Positions 8,231-15,553 of a stretch of 54,727 nt of DNA are shown piece by piece. Positions within the stretch are counted from its first letter, which is position 1; each line of letters opens with the position of its first letter. Position numbers and translations under genes: made by a program. The stretch comes from a bacterium. GTDB lineage: Bacteria > Chlamydiota > Chlamydiia > Chlamydiales > SM23-39. Below the pieces are notes generated by a model, which searched no databases, was not told the DNA's origin, and was given only the letters and a program-made list of their open reading frames with translations. Where the stretch lies: positions 1 to 54,727 of the forward strand of contig JAJZPH010000007.1 of the NCBI GenBank assembly GCA_021811265.1, read 5' to 3'.

Positions 8231-8605
8231 TCAAGATTCAAAAGACCCTAAAACAAAGGAGCGATACTCTTTTTCTGACAGAAGGAAATCCATCTCTTCC
8301 TGGCGAGCAATTTCGATTTTATAGAGCCAGCCTTTTTTTTCGGGGCTTTGACATAAAAGAGAGGGATTTTTTTTGAGCTCTTCATTGATGGCGGTGACCC
8401 TGCCCGAAAGCGGAGAATAAAAGTCGGTCGCTGCCTTAGAGGCTTCGAGCAGTGCAGCCGGCTGATCTTTTTTGATCTCTTGGCCCACCACTGGAAGGTC
8501 TACATGGGTAACGTTTCCAAGCAGTTCCGCTGCCTCTTGAGAAATTCCAATAGTAGCGGTTTTCCCTTCGCATGCCACCCATTCATGAGATTTACTAAAC
8601 TTCAT
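8231..8605 (-). CDS. gcvH: Glycine cleavage system H-like lipoyl carrier protein
   Basis: The 124-residue product is of normal H-protein length. It contains KSHEWV at the N-terminus, the ITxxAxxxLGxVxxVDLPxVG block (IGISQEAAELLGNVTHVDLP), and the lipoylation motif LEASKAATDFYSPLSG, in which the Lys of ASKA carries the lipoyl group. The rest of the glycine cleavage system (P and T proteins) is not in this window. Chlamydia keep gcsH near lplA (CT282 and CT285), and here lplA is 4.5 kb upstream on the same strand. That supports a lipoate-relay or carrier role. The upstream CBM9-like gene ends 9 bases before its start. Confidence 0.93.
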   Translation of the reverse strand: MKFSKSHEWVACEGKTATIGISQEAAELLGNVTHVDLPVVGQEIKKDQPAALLEASKAATDFYSPLSGRVTAINEELKKNPSLLCQSPEKKGWLYKIEIARQEEMDFLLSEKEYRSFVLGSFES

Positions 8606-8614
8606 AAAAGAACC

Positions 8615-9244
8615 TCATTTTTTTATCATCTGTACACGAGACCAAAAAGAGGGCTGCTGCTCAAGAGAAAATTCAAAAGGAGAAAGGCAAGAATTTTGCG
8701 ATACGCCAGAAGGGCGATGGATGCGATAGGCAAACCCAAAATGATCAAACCGATTGGGATCAAACCCATAAAGACAAAGAGAGGGAATTTCGATCTGTAG
8801 GCTATAAGAAGAAGTAGCAAGTGTGCTTTCCACTCCCAAGGCACGCGGGTCTGCAAGAGGATGGGTCTCCGCCGATCTAAAAGGAGTGATCTCTTTGCCC
8901 AAATGCCCTCCTACTTTTTCAGGAAAAAAAATAAATTGGTGGCAAAAAGAAGAAAAACGCTTGCCAGCCAGATCGCGCGTATTGATAAAAATCTCTAGCG
9001 CATCCCCTTTTTGATAGTCTGATGTTTCCACATACTCGAATGGCTTTTCGGCATCCAATCGAAAAAAAAGGGCATTTTCCCTCCACCCGAAAAGAAGATC
9101 AGCAAATGGTTTTTCCTCAAGATAAGAAGAGGTTGAAGGAATGAGATGCTCTTTTGACCATTTCTTAACAGACGGCAAATAAGAGCATTCAAGAGAAATG
9201 GTAAAAAATGGAAAAAACGAAAGATAGGGTAGATCTTCTAACAT
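8615..9244 (-). CDS. Hypothetical protein with CBM9/DOMON-like domain (CT283 position)
   Basis: I take the ATG at 9244 as start because it follows the stop of the upstream gene by one base; the frame also stays open another 10 codons. The product has 209 residues. Its centre (LLFGWRENALFFRLDAEKPF...GDALEIFINTRDL) matches the pattern of family-9 carbohydrate-binding-like beta-sandwich domains, in which a strand is followed by (D/G)DxxExFxxxxD. There is no clear signal peptide. Its place between gcvH and lplA corresponds to Chlamydia CT283, which has no known function. Ligand binding is an inference from the motif alone. Confidence 0.6.
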   Translation of the reverse strand: MLEDLPYLSFFPFFTISLECSYLPSVKKWSKEHLIPSTSSYLEEKPFADLLFGWRENALFFRLDAEKPFEYVETSDYQKGDALEIFINTRDLAGKRFSSFCHQFIFFPEKVGGHLGKEITPFRSAETHPLADPRALGVESTLATSSYSLQIEIPSLCLYGFDPNRFDHFGFAYRIHRPSGVSQNSCLSPFEFSLEQQPSFWSRVQMIKK

Positions 9245-9245
9245 C

Positions 9246-11573
9246 TTATTCTTCTTTCCTGATCGGCAAAACAATTGCCTTCTTTTCCTGAATTTTTTTC
9301 AAAATCTTACTTGCAAGATAACGCTCTGCCTCAAAAGATAGGCTTTTTTGATTGAAGAGAAGGTCTGCTTCGAAATCCGCTCCATTCTGTTTTTTCCCAA
9401 GAATATGGAAAAAGGAAATTTCCCCAGAGGGTTCAACATGAACAGAAGACCAGTCCCCTGTTTTTTTCTTCTTAAAAAGTGCCTCCTTGACCCAAGCAAG
9501 ATCAGAAGAGCGGTCTACATCTACTTGCTTTTCTTTTAACTTCCACTGCTCGGCAAGCGAAAGTTCATCTTTTTGCAGAAAGCTTGATAGGTCTTTTTGG
9601 TTCATGACTTTATCGCGCTGTTTGCGCATATAAAAGTAAAGACGATGTTTGGCATAAAAATCCAAAGAGCCCATGCCCTCTGCCCAGCTGCTCTTTCCCA
9701 GCTGCTTGCGATAATCCTGATCGATGGCTTTCAGCAAATCAAAGAAGAGCACTCTACCAATTATATCCTTGGCTTCGTGGAATGATTTTTCTGCACCAAA
9801 AAGATCGGGTCTCTTCTGTTTTGCATCCGCAAAGTGCTCTTGCAAATAGGAATCGAGCATCTCTTGCAAAGTTCCATCTTTTTGTGCCTCTGCAAATAAA
9901 AGAACCCTTTTGCCCTCGTCTTTACGAAGAATCTCTATAGAATAATAATGCTCTCCATCTTCGGTAAAGAATTTGAGAGCATCTCTTGCTTTTTTCTCTT
10001 CCGGTTTCAGATTCGTCTGCGTGAAGAGTGGTGCTTGTTCCAAAAGACGATAGAGATTTTCTTTTTTCAATATGCCCTCAAGAGAGACCTTACTCATTCC
10101 AAAATGTAGATCGAGAGCCATCTCTTTTTCTTCTGCATTATGCAAAGAATCTGCAATCCACTCAGGATGATCTGCCAAAATGCGGCTTCTTGCAAAACGA
10201 TCTACCTCTTCTCTTTTCTCTAATGATAATTTTTCCAGAGATTCGAAACGTCTATGCAACGTTTCTGCATTTGCCTTGGTTAGAAAAGGAAATTTTTCTT
10301 TCAACAACTGAAAAGAAGATTCTTTCATTTCCCAATCCCAAAGCTCTCTTTCTCCAATACGTAGACAGACACGTTCTTTCGAGGTTTCCTTGAGACGAAT
10401 CTGATAGCGTTTGGCTACAAGCTCGGGAGCTCTTTTCTCGACCTGGCCGACAGAGTCGGTAGACAAAGCCAGCTCGAGTGGCTGTCTCTCTTTAGAAGAT
10501 ATGGCTTTGAGATAGAGCTCTAGCTGCAATAGCTCTTGAAAGTTTTTTAACTGCAAAGAGGAGGGAAGCGCAAAAAGCTCTAAAGAAACGGCTTCGGATG
10601 CAAAAGAAGAGATTTCTTTTAAAGGCAGTGGATCGAGAAAGACATTGCCTCCCATATCGTGAAAATATCTGCGAAACAGAAGGATCTGTCGATAAGTGTC
10701 CACAAGTTCTTCTTTCGTCATTCCCAGTATGCGTGCATGTTGATGGAAGTCTCCCTCTTTTACCTCCACATTCCACTTTTTACATCCTTTCTTTAAATTC
10801 TCTTTGAGTTCAAAAAGAACCTCATTATCGCTTACCTGATATCCCTTTTCTTTCGCAACAGAGGCCACTTGGAGAACGAATTGACTTATCATATCGATAA
10901 AATTTTGCCCAAACCAGTCGCTGATCGAATGGAGGCAAAAGAGGGAGAAATCCTCTTGTACCAACCGCATGTCCACAGGAAGTGAAGGATGCTGGTTTTG
11001 TTGATAGATGAGAACTCTGCGCAGCATTTCTGGAGGAAATTTCTTTTCTGCAAGATAAAGAGAAACCAAGTGGGAAAACAAGCCATTCGAAACCTCTTTT
11101 TCCTTTTTCAGCTCCAAAACACCTAGAGCAATTGATGGAGCAAATTGATTCCACACTTCCATTGAAGAGAGTGCTTTTGCTTCGGGATGTGCATAAGGAA
11201 CAAAGCGCTTTGTCCTCTCCAGAATCAGATGCAAATGGGGTTTCATCTCTTCGAAATAGTTCTGCACTAGAAGATCGGCAATCTTGCTTTCCAAAAATTC
11301 TTTCTGAATAATGCCATCGTTAAAAAGATTGGGCATAAAGCGCTCGCGCATCGTAGGCAGGCTTTCAGAATCAGAAAAGAGGAATCGCGACATTTTTTCG
11401 ATTGCAGAATAAGTCAATGGTGCGCCACCTAGCAGCTGTGCAATGCGGACCTCCTGTTTCTTTTGGCCCCCCCATTGCAAACTAAATGTGCCGAAGAAAG
11501 AAAAAGAAATAACAATGAAGGCGGTAATTAGTATAAAAATATATCGTTGGTACTTGCGCAAAAACTGCATCAT
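9246..11573 (-). CDS. Membrane-anchored PpiD/SurA-like periplasmic folding factor
   Basis: The 775-residue product starts with MMQFLRKYQRYIFILITAFIVISFSF, a short cytoplasmic basic segment and one membrane anchor at about residues 10-30, the PpiD layout. SurA-N-like helical regions follow (for example FNDGIIQKEFLESKIADLLVQNYF). The rest is long, charged and helical, with no obvious parvulin motif by eye. PpiD/SurA proteins assist outer-membrane proteins in the periplasm, plausible for an organism with porins and an autotransporter. The gene lies between proS and the CBM9-like gene, nearly touching the latter. The first two codons are both ATG, so the start is uncertain by one residue. Confidence is high for a membrane-anchored periplasmic protein and moderate for the family. 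Confidence 0.6.
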   Translation of the reverse strand: MMQFLRKYQRYIFILITAFIVISFSFFGTFSLQWGGQKKQEVRIAQLLGGAPLTYSAIEKMSRFLFSDSESLPTMRERFMPNLFNDGIIQKEFLESKIADLLVQNYFEEMKPHLHLILERTKRFVPYAHPEAKALSSMEVWNQFAPSIALGVLELKKEKEVSNGLFSHLVSLYLAEKKFPPEMLRRVLIYQQNQHPSLPVDMRLVQEDFSLFCLHSISDWFGQNFIDMISQFVLQVASVAKEKGYQVSDNEVLFELKENLKKGCKKWNVEVKEGDFHQHARILGMTKEELVDTYRQILLFRRYFHDMGGNVFLDPLPLKEISSFASEAVSLELFALPSSLQLKNFQELLQLELYLKAISSKERQPLELALSTDSVGQVEKRAPELVAKRYQIRLKETSKERVCLRIGERELWDWEMKESSFQLLKEKFPFLTKANAETLHRRFESLEKLSLEKREEVDRFARSRILADHPEWIADSLHNAEEKEMALDLHFGMSKVSLEGILKKENLYRLLEQAPLFTQTNLKPEEKKARDALKFFTEDGEHYYSIEILRKDEGKRVLLFAEAQKDGTLQEMLDSYLQEHFADAKQKRPDLFGAEKSFHEAKDIIGRVLFFDLLKAIDQDYRKQLGKSSWAEGMGSLDFYAKHRLYFYMRKQRDKVMNQKDLSSFLQKDELSLAEQWKLKEKQVDVDRSSDLAWVKEALFKKKKTGDWSSVHVEPSGEISFFHILGKKQNGADFEADLLFNQKSLSFEAERYLASKILKKIQEKKAIVLPIRKEE

Positions 11574-11609
11574 AAAATTCCTCGCTTAGCTTACGTCCTT
11601 TGCTCTAGC

Positions 11610-13130
11610 TTAATATGCCTTGGCAAAAATGACCTTTTTTTTACTCTTCTGTCCAGTGATAATGCATTTTCCTTCTTCCTCTTCCTGAAAGGGAATGCAA
11701 CGAAGGGTAATATTGAGCTCTTTTTTCAACTCTTCCTCGATTTTTGGATCTTGGCAAAAATGCGCTAACGCAAAGCCTCCATGAATTTCTGGGCTTTCTT
11801 TATTTTCAGGTGTAAAAAATCGAAAAAGTTCCTCTTTGGAGCATATGAGTTTCGTATGCTGCTTTTGAAACTCTTCTGCTTTTTGTAAAAGACTTAGCTG
11901 AATTTCACCCAAGGTTTTTACTACCTCTTCTAAAAAAGCCCTTCTAGAAATCTGCTGTGCAGGGGCTCTTCCCAGATCTCTTCTAGAGACCGAGAGAGTA
12001 TCGCTTTGCATTTCACGCATTCCAATCTCCAAACGGACAGGAACTCCCTTTTTGACCCACTGCCATTTCTTTTCTCCTCCCCTCTTGTCGCTCTCGTCAA
12101 GGATCACTTCTAGCGGGATGCCCTGAAAAGAGATCTTCTTCAACTCTTCTTGCATCTTGCGACAATAGGTAAGGAGTGCGTTTTTCGTCTCCTCTTGATG
12201 TATGATGGGCAAGATCACAATATGGGCAGGAGCTATCCGTGGTGGCAAAACAAGTCCATCATCATCGCTATGTGTCATGACAAGGCCTCCAATCAAACGG
12301 GTAGTAACACCCCAGGAAGTTGTCCAGCCCAGTTGTAGATTTCCATTTTCATCTGTAAAGCGAATATTGCAGGATTTTGCAAAATTCTGACCGAGAAAAT
12401 GGGAGGTTCCTGCCTGTAGAGATTTGCGATCCTGCATCATTGCTTCAATGGCAAAAGTGCTCACAGCACCGGGAAAGCGTTCATTTTCTGACTTTTCTCC
12501 TTGGATAACGGGCATGGCCAACCAATTGCGGCAGAACTCTGCATAGAGATCCAACATCTTCCTCGTCTCTTCTTCCGCTTCTTTTTTTGTCGCGTGGACA
12601 GTGTGTCCTTCCTGCCAGAGAAACTCAGTCGTCCGCAAAAAAAGCCTTGTTCTCATCTCCATGCGTACGATGTTTGCCCACTGGTTGATTAGCAAAGGCA
12701 AATCGCGCCATGATTGTACCCATTTGGCAAACATCTCTCCGATGATCATTTCCGAAGTGGGGCGCACAACCAGCGGCTCCTCGAGCAAGCCAGAAGGAAC
12801 AAGTTTTCCTTCCTGATTTTTTTCCAAACGCGCATGGGTCACCACCGCACACTCTTTTGCAAACCCCTCCACGTGCTCAGCCTCTTTTTCAAAAAAGCTC
12901 AAGGGAATGAACAAAGGAAAGTAGGCGTTTTGATGTCCCGTCTCTTTGATCTTTGCATTCATGACTTTCTGGATGTTTTCCCAGATTCCATAGCCCCAGG
13001 GTTTAATGACCATGCATCCCCGCACGGGAGAATGCTCTGCAAGGTCCGCCGCTTTAACTACCTCTTGATACCACTCGGAATAATCTTCTGCACGAGTCGG
13101 AGAAATTGCATATCGTACTTCTTTTGCCAT
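11610..13130 (-). CDS. proS: Prolyl-tRNA synthetase, archaeal/eukaryotic-type
   Basis: The start is the ATG at 13130, preceded by GAGG with a 7-base spacer; the frame extends four codons to a TTG. The 506-residue product is the short ProRS form. It has the N-terminal EDYSEWYQEVVKAADLAEHS, class II motif 2 region WANIVRMEMRTRLFLRTTEF, the HTVHATKKEAEEET segment and motif 3 region TTRLIGGLVMTHSDDDGLVLPP. After the anticodon-binding domain comes the characteristic C-terminal domain ending in Tyr (FAKAY), typical of the archaeal/eukaryotic type. The bacterial-type editing (INS) domain is absent. It charges tRNA-Pro. A 36-base gap separates it from the PpiD-like gene. Confidence 0.95.
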   Translation of the reverse strand: MAKEVRYAISPTRAEDYSEWYQEVVKAADLAEHSPVRGCMVIKPWGYGIWENIQKVMNAKIKETGHQNAYFPLFIPLSFFEKEAEHVEGFAKECAVVTHARLEKNQEGKLVPSGLLEEPLVVRPTSEMIIGEMFAKWVQSWRDLPLLINQWANIVRMEMRTRLFLRTTEFLWQEGHTVHATKKEAEEETRKMLDLYAEFCRNWLAMPVIQGEKSENERFPGAVSTFAIEAMMQDRKSLQAGTSHFLGQNFAKSCNIRFTDENGNLQLGWTTSWGVTTRLIGGLVMTHSDDDGLVLPPRIAPAHIVILPIIHQEETKNALLTYCRKMQEELKKISFQGIPLEVILDESDKRGGEKKWQWVKKGVPVRLEIGMREMQSDTLSVSRRDLGRAPAQQISRRAFLEEVVKTLGEIQLSLLQKAEEFQKQHTKLICSKEELFRFFTPENKESPEIHGGFALAHFCQDPKIEEELKKELNITLRCIPFQEEEEGKCIITGQKSKKKVIFAKAY

Positions 13131-13151
13131 AGATAACCTCAAAATCTGGAA

Positions 13152-13880
13152 TCAAAGTATAGGAGATATTGCGAGCGATTGCAAATTTTTCTGCAACTCA
13201 GTGAAAAGTAGTTTTTTGATTTTACTTTTTACCAGCCCCACATCCGCCCCGTTTGTCAAAAGAGAATGCATGCTTTTTTGGTTTTGCAAAAGAAGATGTG
13301 CTTCTGGCAAGAGAATCCTCTGTAAAAGAAGCAAGTCGGGAGGAATCAAAAAAACAGTCCCCTGATGTAGAAACCCTTTTTGGGTCTTTCTTTGCGCAGC
13401 TCCTGCAACCTTCTTTTCATTGATGATCAGGTCATACTTTGTCGCATGAGCCATACAAAAGTTTTTTACTTTTTCCTCTTGCGGAGTTTGTTCGACAGGA
13501 TGCAAAGTGGCTATTTCATTGAAAAATCCTCTCACGACTGACAAAAGAGCCCGGTTTACCCTCTGATAGTTGCAATAGGGATCTTGAGAAAAAAAGGGAC
13601 TGCTCGCCCCTACAAAAAAGGAAAAAGCAAAATCCCAGAGGTGAAAAGTGATCCCTCCCCCTGTGGGCCTTCGCGCCAGATCGATCCCCTCCTCTTCTAC
13701 CTGCCCCATGTTAAAAAATTTTTTAGGATCCAGGAAATGACCATAGCTAATTGATGACCTTTCCCACTCATAAAAATGAAGAAGAGAGGGCCCGTCAGGA
13801 TCAAGGCCTGCCAAATGCTCTGCATCCCAATCCATATTCCATTGAGCAGGATGGGATCCTGTATCGACGACATCCAACAT
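13152..13880 (-). CDS. lplA: Lipoate-protein ligase A family protein
   Basis: The start is the ATG at 13880 with AGGTG 7 bases upstream; the frame opens three codons earlier at a GTG. The 242-residue product shows the BPL/LPL catalytic fold: NMDWDAEHL near the N-terminus, RRPTGGGITFHLWDFAFSF (the R-x-x-G-G-G-x-x-x-H lipoyl-AMP motif), and KVAGAAQRKTQKGFLHQGTV, whose KVAG Lys is the catalytic residue. It attaches lipoate or octanoate to carrier domains such as GcvH or E2 subunits. It matches C. trachomatis CT285 in position, between the gcvH region and clpC. It could also be an octanoyltransferase of the LipM/LipL type; sequence alone does not decide this. Confidence 0.88.
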   Translation of the reverse strand: MLDVVDTGSHPAQWNMDWDAEHLAGLDPDGPSLLHFYEWERSSISYGHFLDPKKFFNMGQVEEEGIDLARRPTGGGITFHLWDFAFSFFVGASSPFFSQDPYCNYQRVNRALLSVVRGFFNEIATLHPVEQTPQEEKVKNFCMAHATKYDLIINEKKVAGAAQRKTQKGFLHQGTVFLIPPDLLLLQRILLPEAHLLLQNQKSMHSLLTNGADVGLVKSKIKKLLFTELQKNLQSLAISPIL

Positions 13881-13981
13881 AAAAAGCACCTATTTACACT
13901 AAACTACCAAAAAATTTAAAAAAAACTTGCATTAAATTTCAAATTCAAAAAAAATTTACTAATCAATTACTCGGAGGAGAT

Positions 13982-14320
13982 GTGGGAAGCGTTGTTTCTA
14001 CGGTTGCCACCGCAATCAACTTCTTTTGCGACGTAGCAAAGCTTAGCGAATCTATAGATTGCCTTGCGAGATCCACTGAAATTTCCGAAAATAGTTTACT
14101 CGAAACTGCCTCGGTAGTAAACAACTTAGCGTTACTTGGTTTTTCGATAGCAGAAATTGGCGCAATATTAAGTGGGCAGCTAACAAAGCTCGAATACGGC
14201 AACTCTCTTGTAAAAAAGAAACATCGTAAGCTCTCTTTTTGCAGTATCAACAGGATAGCCTCTTTTCAGCTGTTCTTCCTCATCAAGAATAAGAAAGGAA
14301 CTGTATTGCCACGAAGCTAA
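13982..14320 (+). CDS. Small hypothetical protein, GTG start, overlapping the opposite gene
   Basis: GGAGG at 13973-13977 stands 4 bases before a GTG at 13982 that opens a 112-codon frame. The product has a hydrophobic stretch at about residues 43-65 (SVVNNLALLGFSIAEIGAIL) and a basic C-terminus. It overlaps the 3' end of the minus-strand gene at 14180-15328 by about 140 bases. The last 45 residues could therefore be a shadow of that gene, and a shorter form is possible. There is no recognisable family. Its hydrophobic content and strong ribosome binding site resemble the small double-hydrophobic proteins at 24-27 kb, but the sequences do not align by eye. Confidence 0.35.
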   Translation: MGSVVSTVATAINFFCDVAKLSESIDCLARSTEISENSLLETASVVNNLALLGFSIAEIGAILSGQLTKLEYGNSLVKKKHRKLSFCSINRIASFQLFFLIKNKKGTVLPRS

Positions 14321-15328
14321 TCTTTCTCGAAGCACCGAAGGAAGGAGCTGAAGGATAACTTCTTTTTGCACTTTTATATCTTCGGGGAAATTTTCTGCTG
14401 ACAATATTTCTAAAGCAAACAATATCCCCTCTCTTTCTAATCGAAAAATAAGACGTTGAAAAAAAGAATTTCTTTTCCTTTCAATCGATCGAAATCCTTT
14501 TATCCAATCTTCATATTCAACCTGACTTTGCCTTTTTCTGAAGGTTACAATGTCACATCTATCGCGCACACCTTCAGAATTTTCAAAGTATCTCTCCCCG
14601 CAACCGAAACAAATTCCTCCATAATCTCCTAGCTTTTGAAAGTACCACCCTAGCTCACGAAATTTATCAAACAAAGGCCTATAATAAAATGTTTTGAGTT
14701 CCTCATCGAAAAAAACAGGTTTGCGCTGCCCCGGAGTCGAGTCAGAATTTGTAACTGCAGGAAGATTGCTTCTTAGAGTCACAACGGGTTTTTTACTCTC
14801 AATAGCATATTTCGACAATGCACTTGCCACTGCAACGCTAGTGACAATCAAAGCTCCAGTTGTTAAACCGCATACTGGAGTAGCTACTGCTGGGAATAGC
14901 AAAGCTACTGAAACCGCATGGCAAAAATATCGAGCTGCCTTAAAATTTTCAGCCCTAAGAAGAATCAAAGGTTTTAAAACACTAAACACAAGCGAATTAA
15001 TAGCACCTACTCTTAAACACCAACTCATCGCGACCAGTGATTTCAGAAACACTGCTTTACAGCTTCTACCTTCAAAAGCATAAGTCGCTGGAGAAATTAC
15101 GGTAGTGTGCAACCCTGCACTAATCCCAAAAACTGTTTGGAAAATGGGCCAAAAGGGTGTGGAAATACCCGAAACTTTAGATACTAAACCTGCTAGTGCG
15201 CTTAGGACCGGTCCATTAAAAAATGGCGTGTTTGCCCAACTACCTAGACGAAACGTTAAATTTCTGACGCCATCAGAATATTTTTGAGCCAAAATAGCAC
15301 AAGGTTTACTAAGAACGGTCATTGCCAT
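14180..15328 (-). CDS. Hypothetical membrane-associated protein, candidate Inc-like or secreted
   Basis: The ATG at 15328 has AAAAGGG 4 bases upstream and is preferred over the TTG seven codons earlier. The 382-residue product has a hydrophobic N-terminal half of about 170 residues (for example SVALLFPAVATPVCGLTTGALIVTSVAVASAL). A soluble C-terminal half follows with a Cys-rich patch (GICFGCGERYFENSEGVRDRC) and an acidic/basic helical tail. There is no cleavable signal peptide. I recognise no enzyme family. Chlamydial inclusion-membrane proteins pair hydrophobic lobes with a cytosolic soluble domain, so an effector role is possible but only inferred. It is transcribed divergently from clpC and shares about 225 bases of upstream DNA with it. 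Confidence 0.6.
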   Translation of the reverse strand: MAMTVLSKPCAILAQKYSDGVRNLTFRLGSWANTPFFNGPVLSALAGLVSKVSGISTPFWPIFQTVFGISAGLHTTVISPATYAFEGRSCKAVFLKSLVAMSWCLRVGAINSLVFSVLKPLILLRAENFKAARYFCHAVSVALLFPAVATPVCGLTTGALIVTSVAVASALSKYAIESKKPVVTLRSNLPAVTNSDSTPGQRKPVFFDEELKTFYYRPLFDKFRELGWYFQKLGDYGGICFGCGERYFENSEGVRDRCDIVTFRKRQSQVEYEDWIKGFRSIERKRNSFFQRLIFRLEREGILFALEILSAENFPEDIKVQKEVILQLLPSVLRERLASWQYSSFLILDEEEQLKRGYPVDTAKRELTMFLFYKRVAVFELC

Positions 15329-15478
15329 AAAACCCTTTTCGTTGAGCAATATTCTAACCTAATTGATCAATAAATTGCATCGACTACAAAATCGGTTTCA
15401 TTTTACATCCTCTAGCATTAAATAAAATTTTAATTTATAAGCGCAAGAAGGGCCACGGTAAGAGGTTTTTTGGGAAAT

Positions 15479-15505
15479 TTAGCACTTGAACAATTCGAGT
15501 GCAAA
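15479..15505. promoter_or_regulatory. CIRCE (HrcA operator) upstream of clpC
   Basis: TTAGCACTT at 15479-15487 and GAGTGCAAA at 15497-15505 are separated by exactly 9 bases. The CIRCE consensus is TTAGCACTC-N9-GAGTGCTAA, so each arm has one mismatch and the spacer length is exact. HrcA binds this operator and represses heat-shock genes. It lies 48 bases upstream of the clpC start, overlapping a possible -35 (TTGAAC at 15486), which would allow repression. In Chlamydia, CIRCE is known for the dnaK and groE operons. Confidence 0.75.
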
Positions 15506-15553
15506 AAATTCTGTAAATTGGTATTATTGAGCTTAGATTGAGGGAGATTTTTT

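Noticed and set aside
13963-14250. Minus-strand ORF of 95 codons opposite the GTG-started ORF
   Set aside because: No ribosome binding site, Ser/Thr/Pro-rich composition typical of antisense frames, and it reads straight through the opposite ORF.
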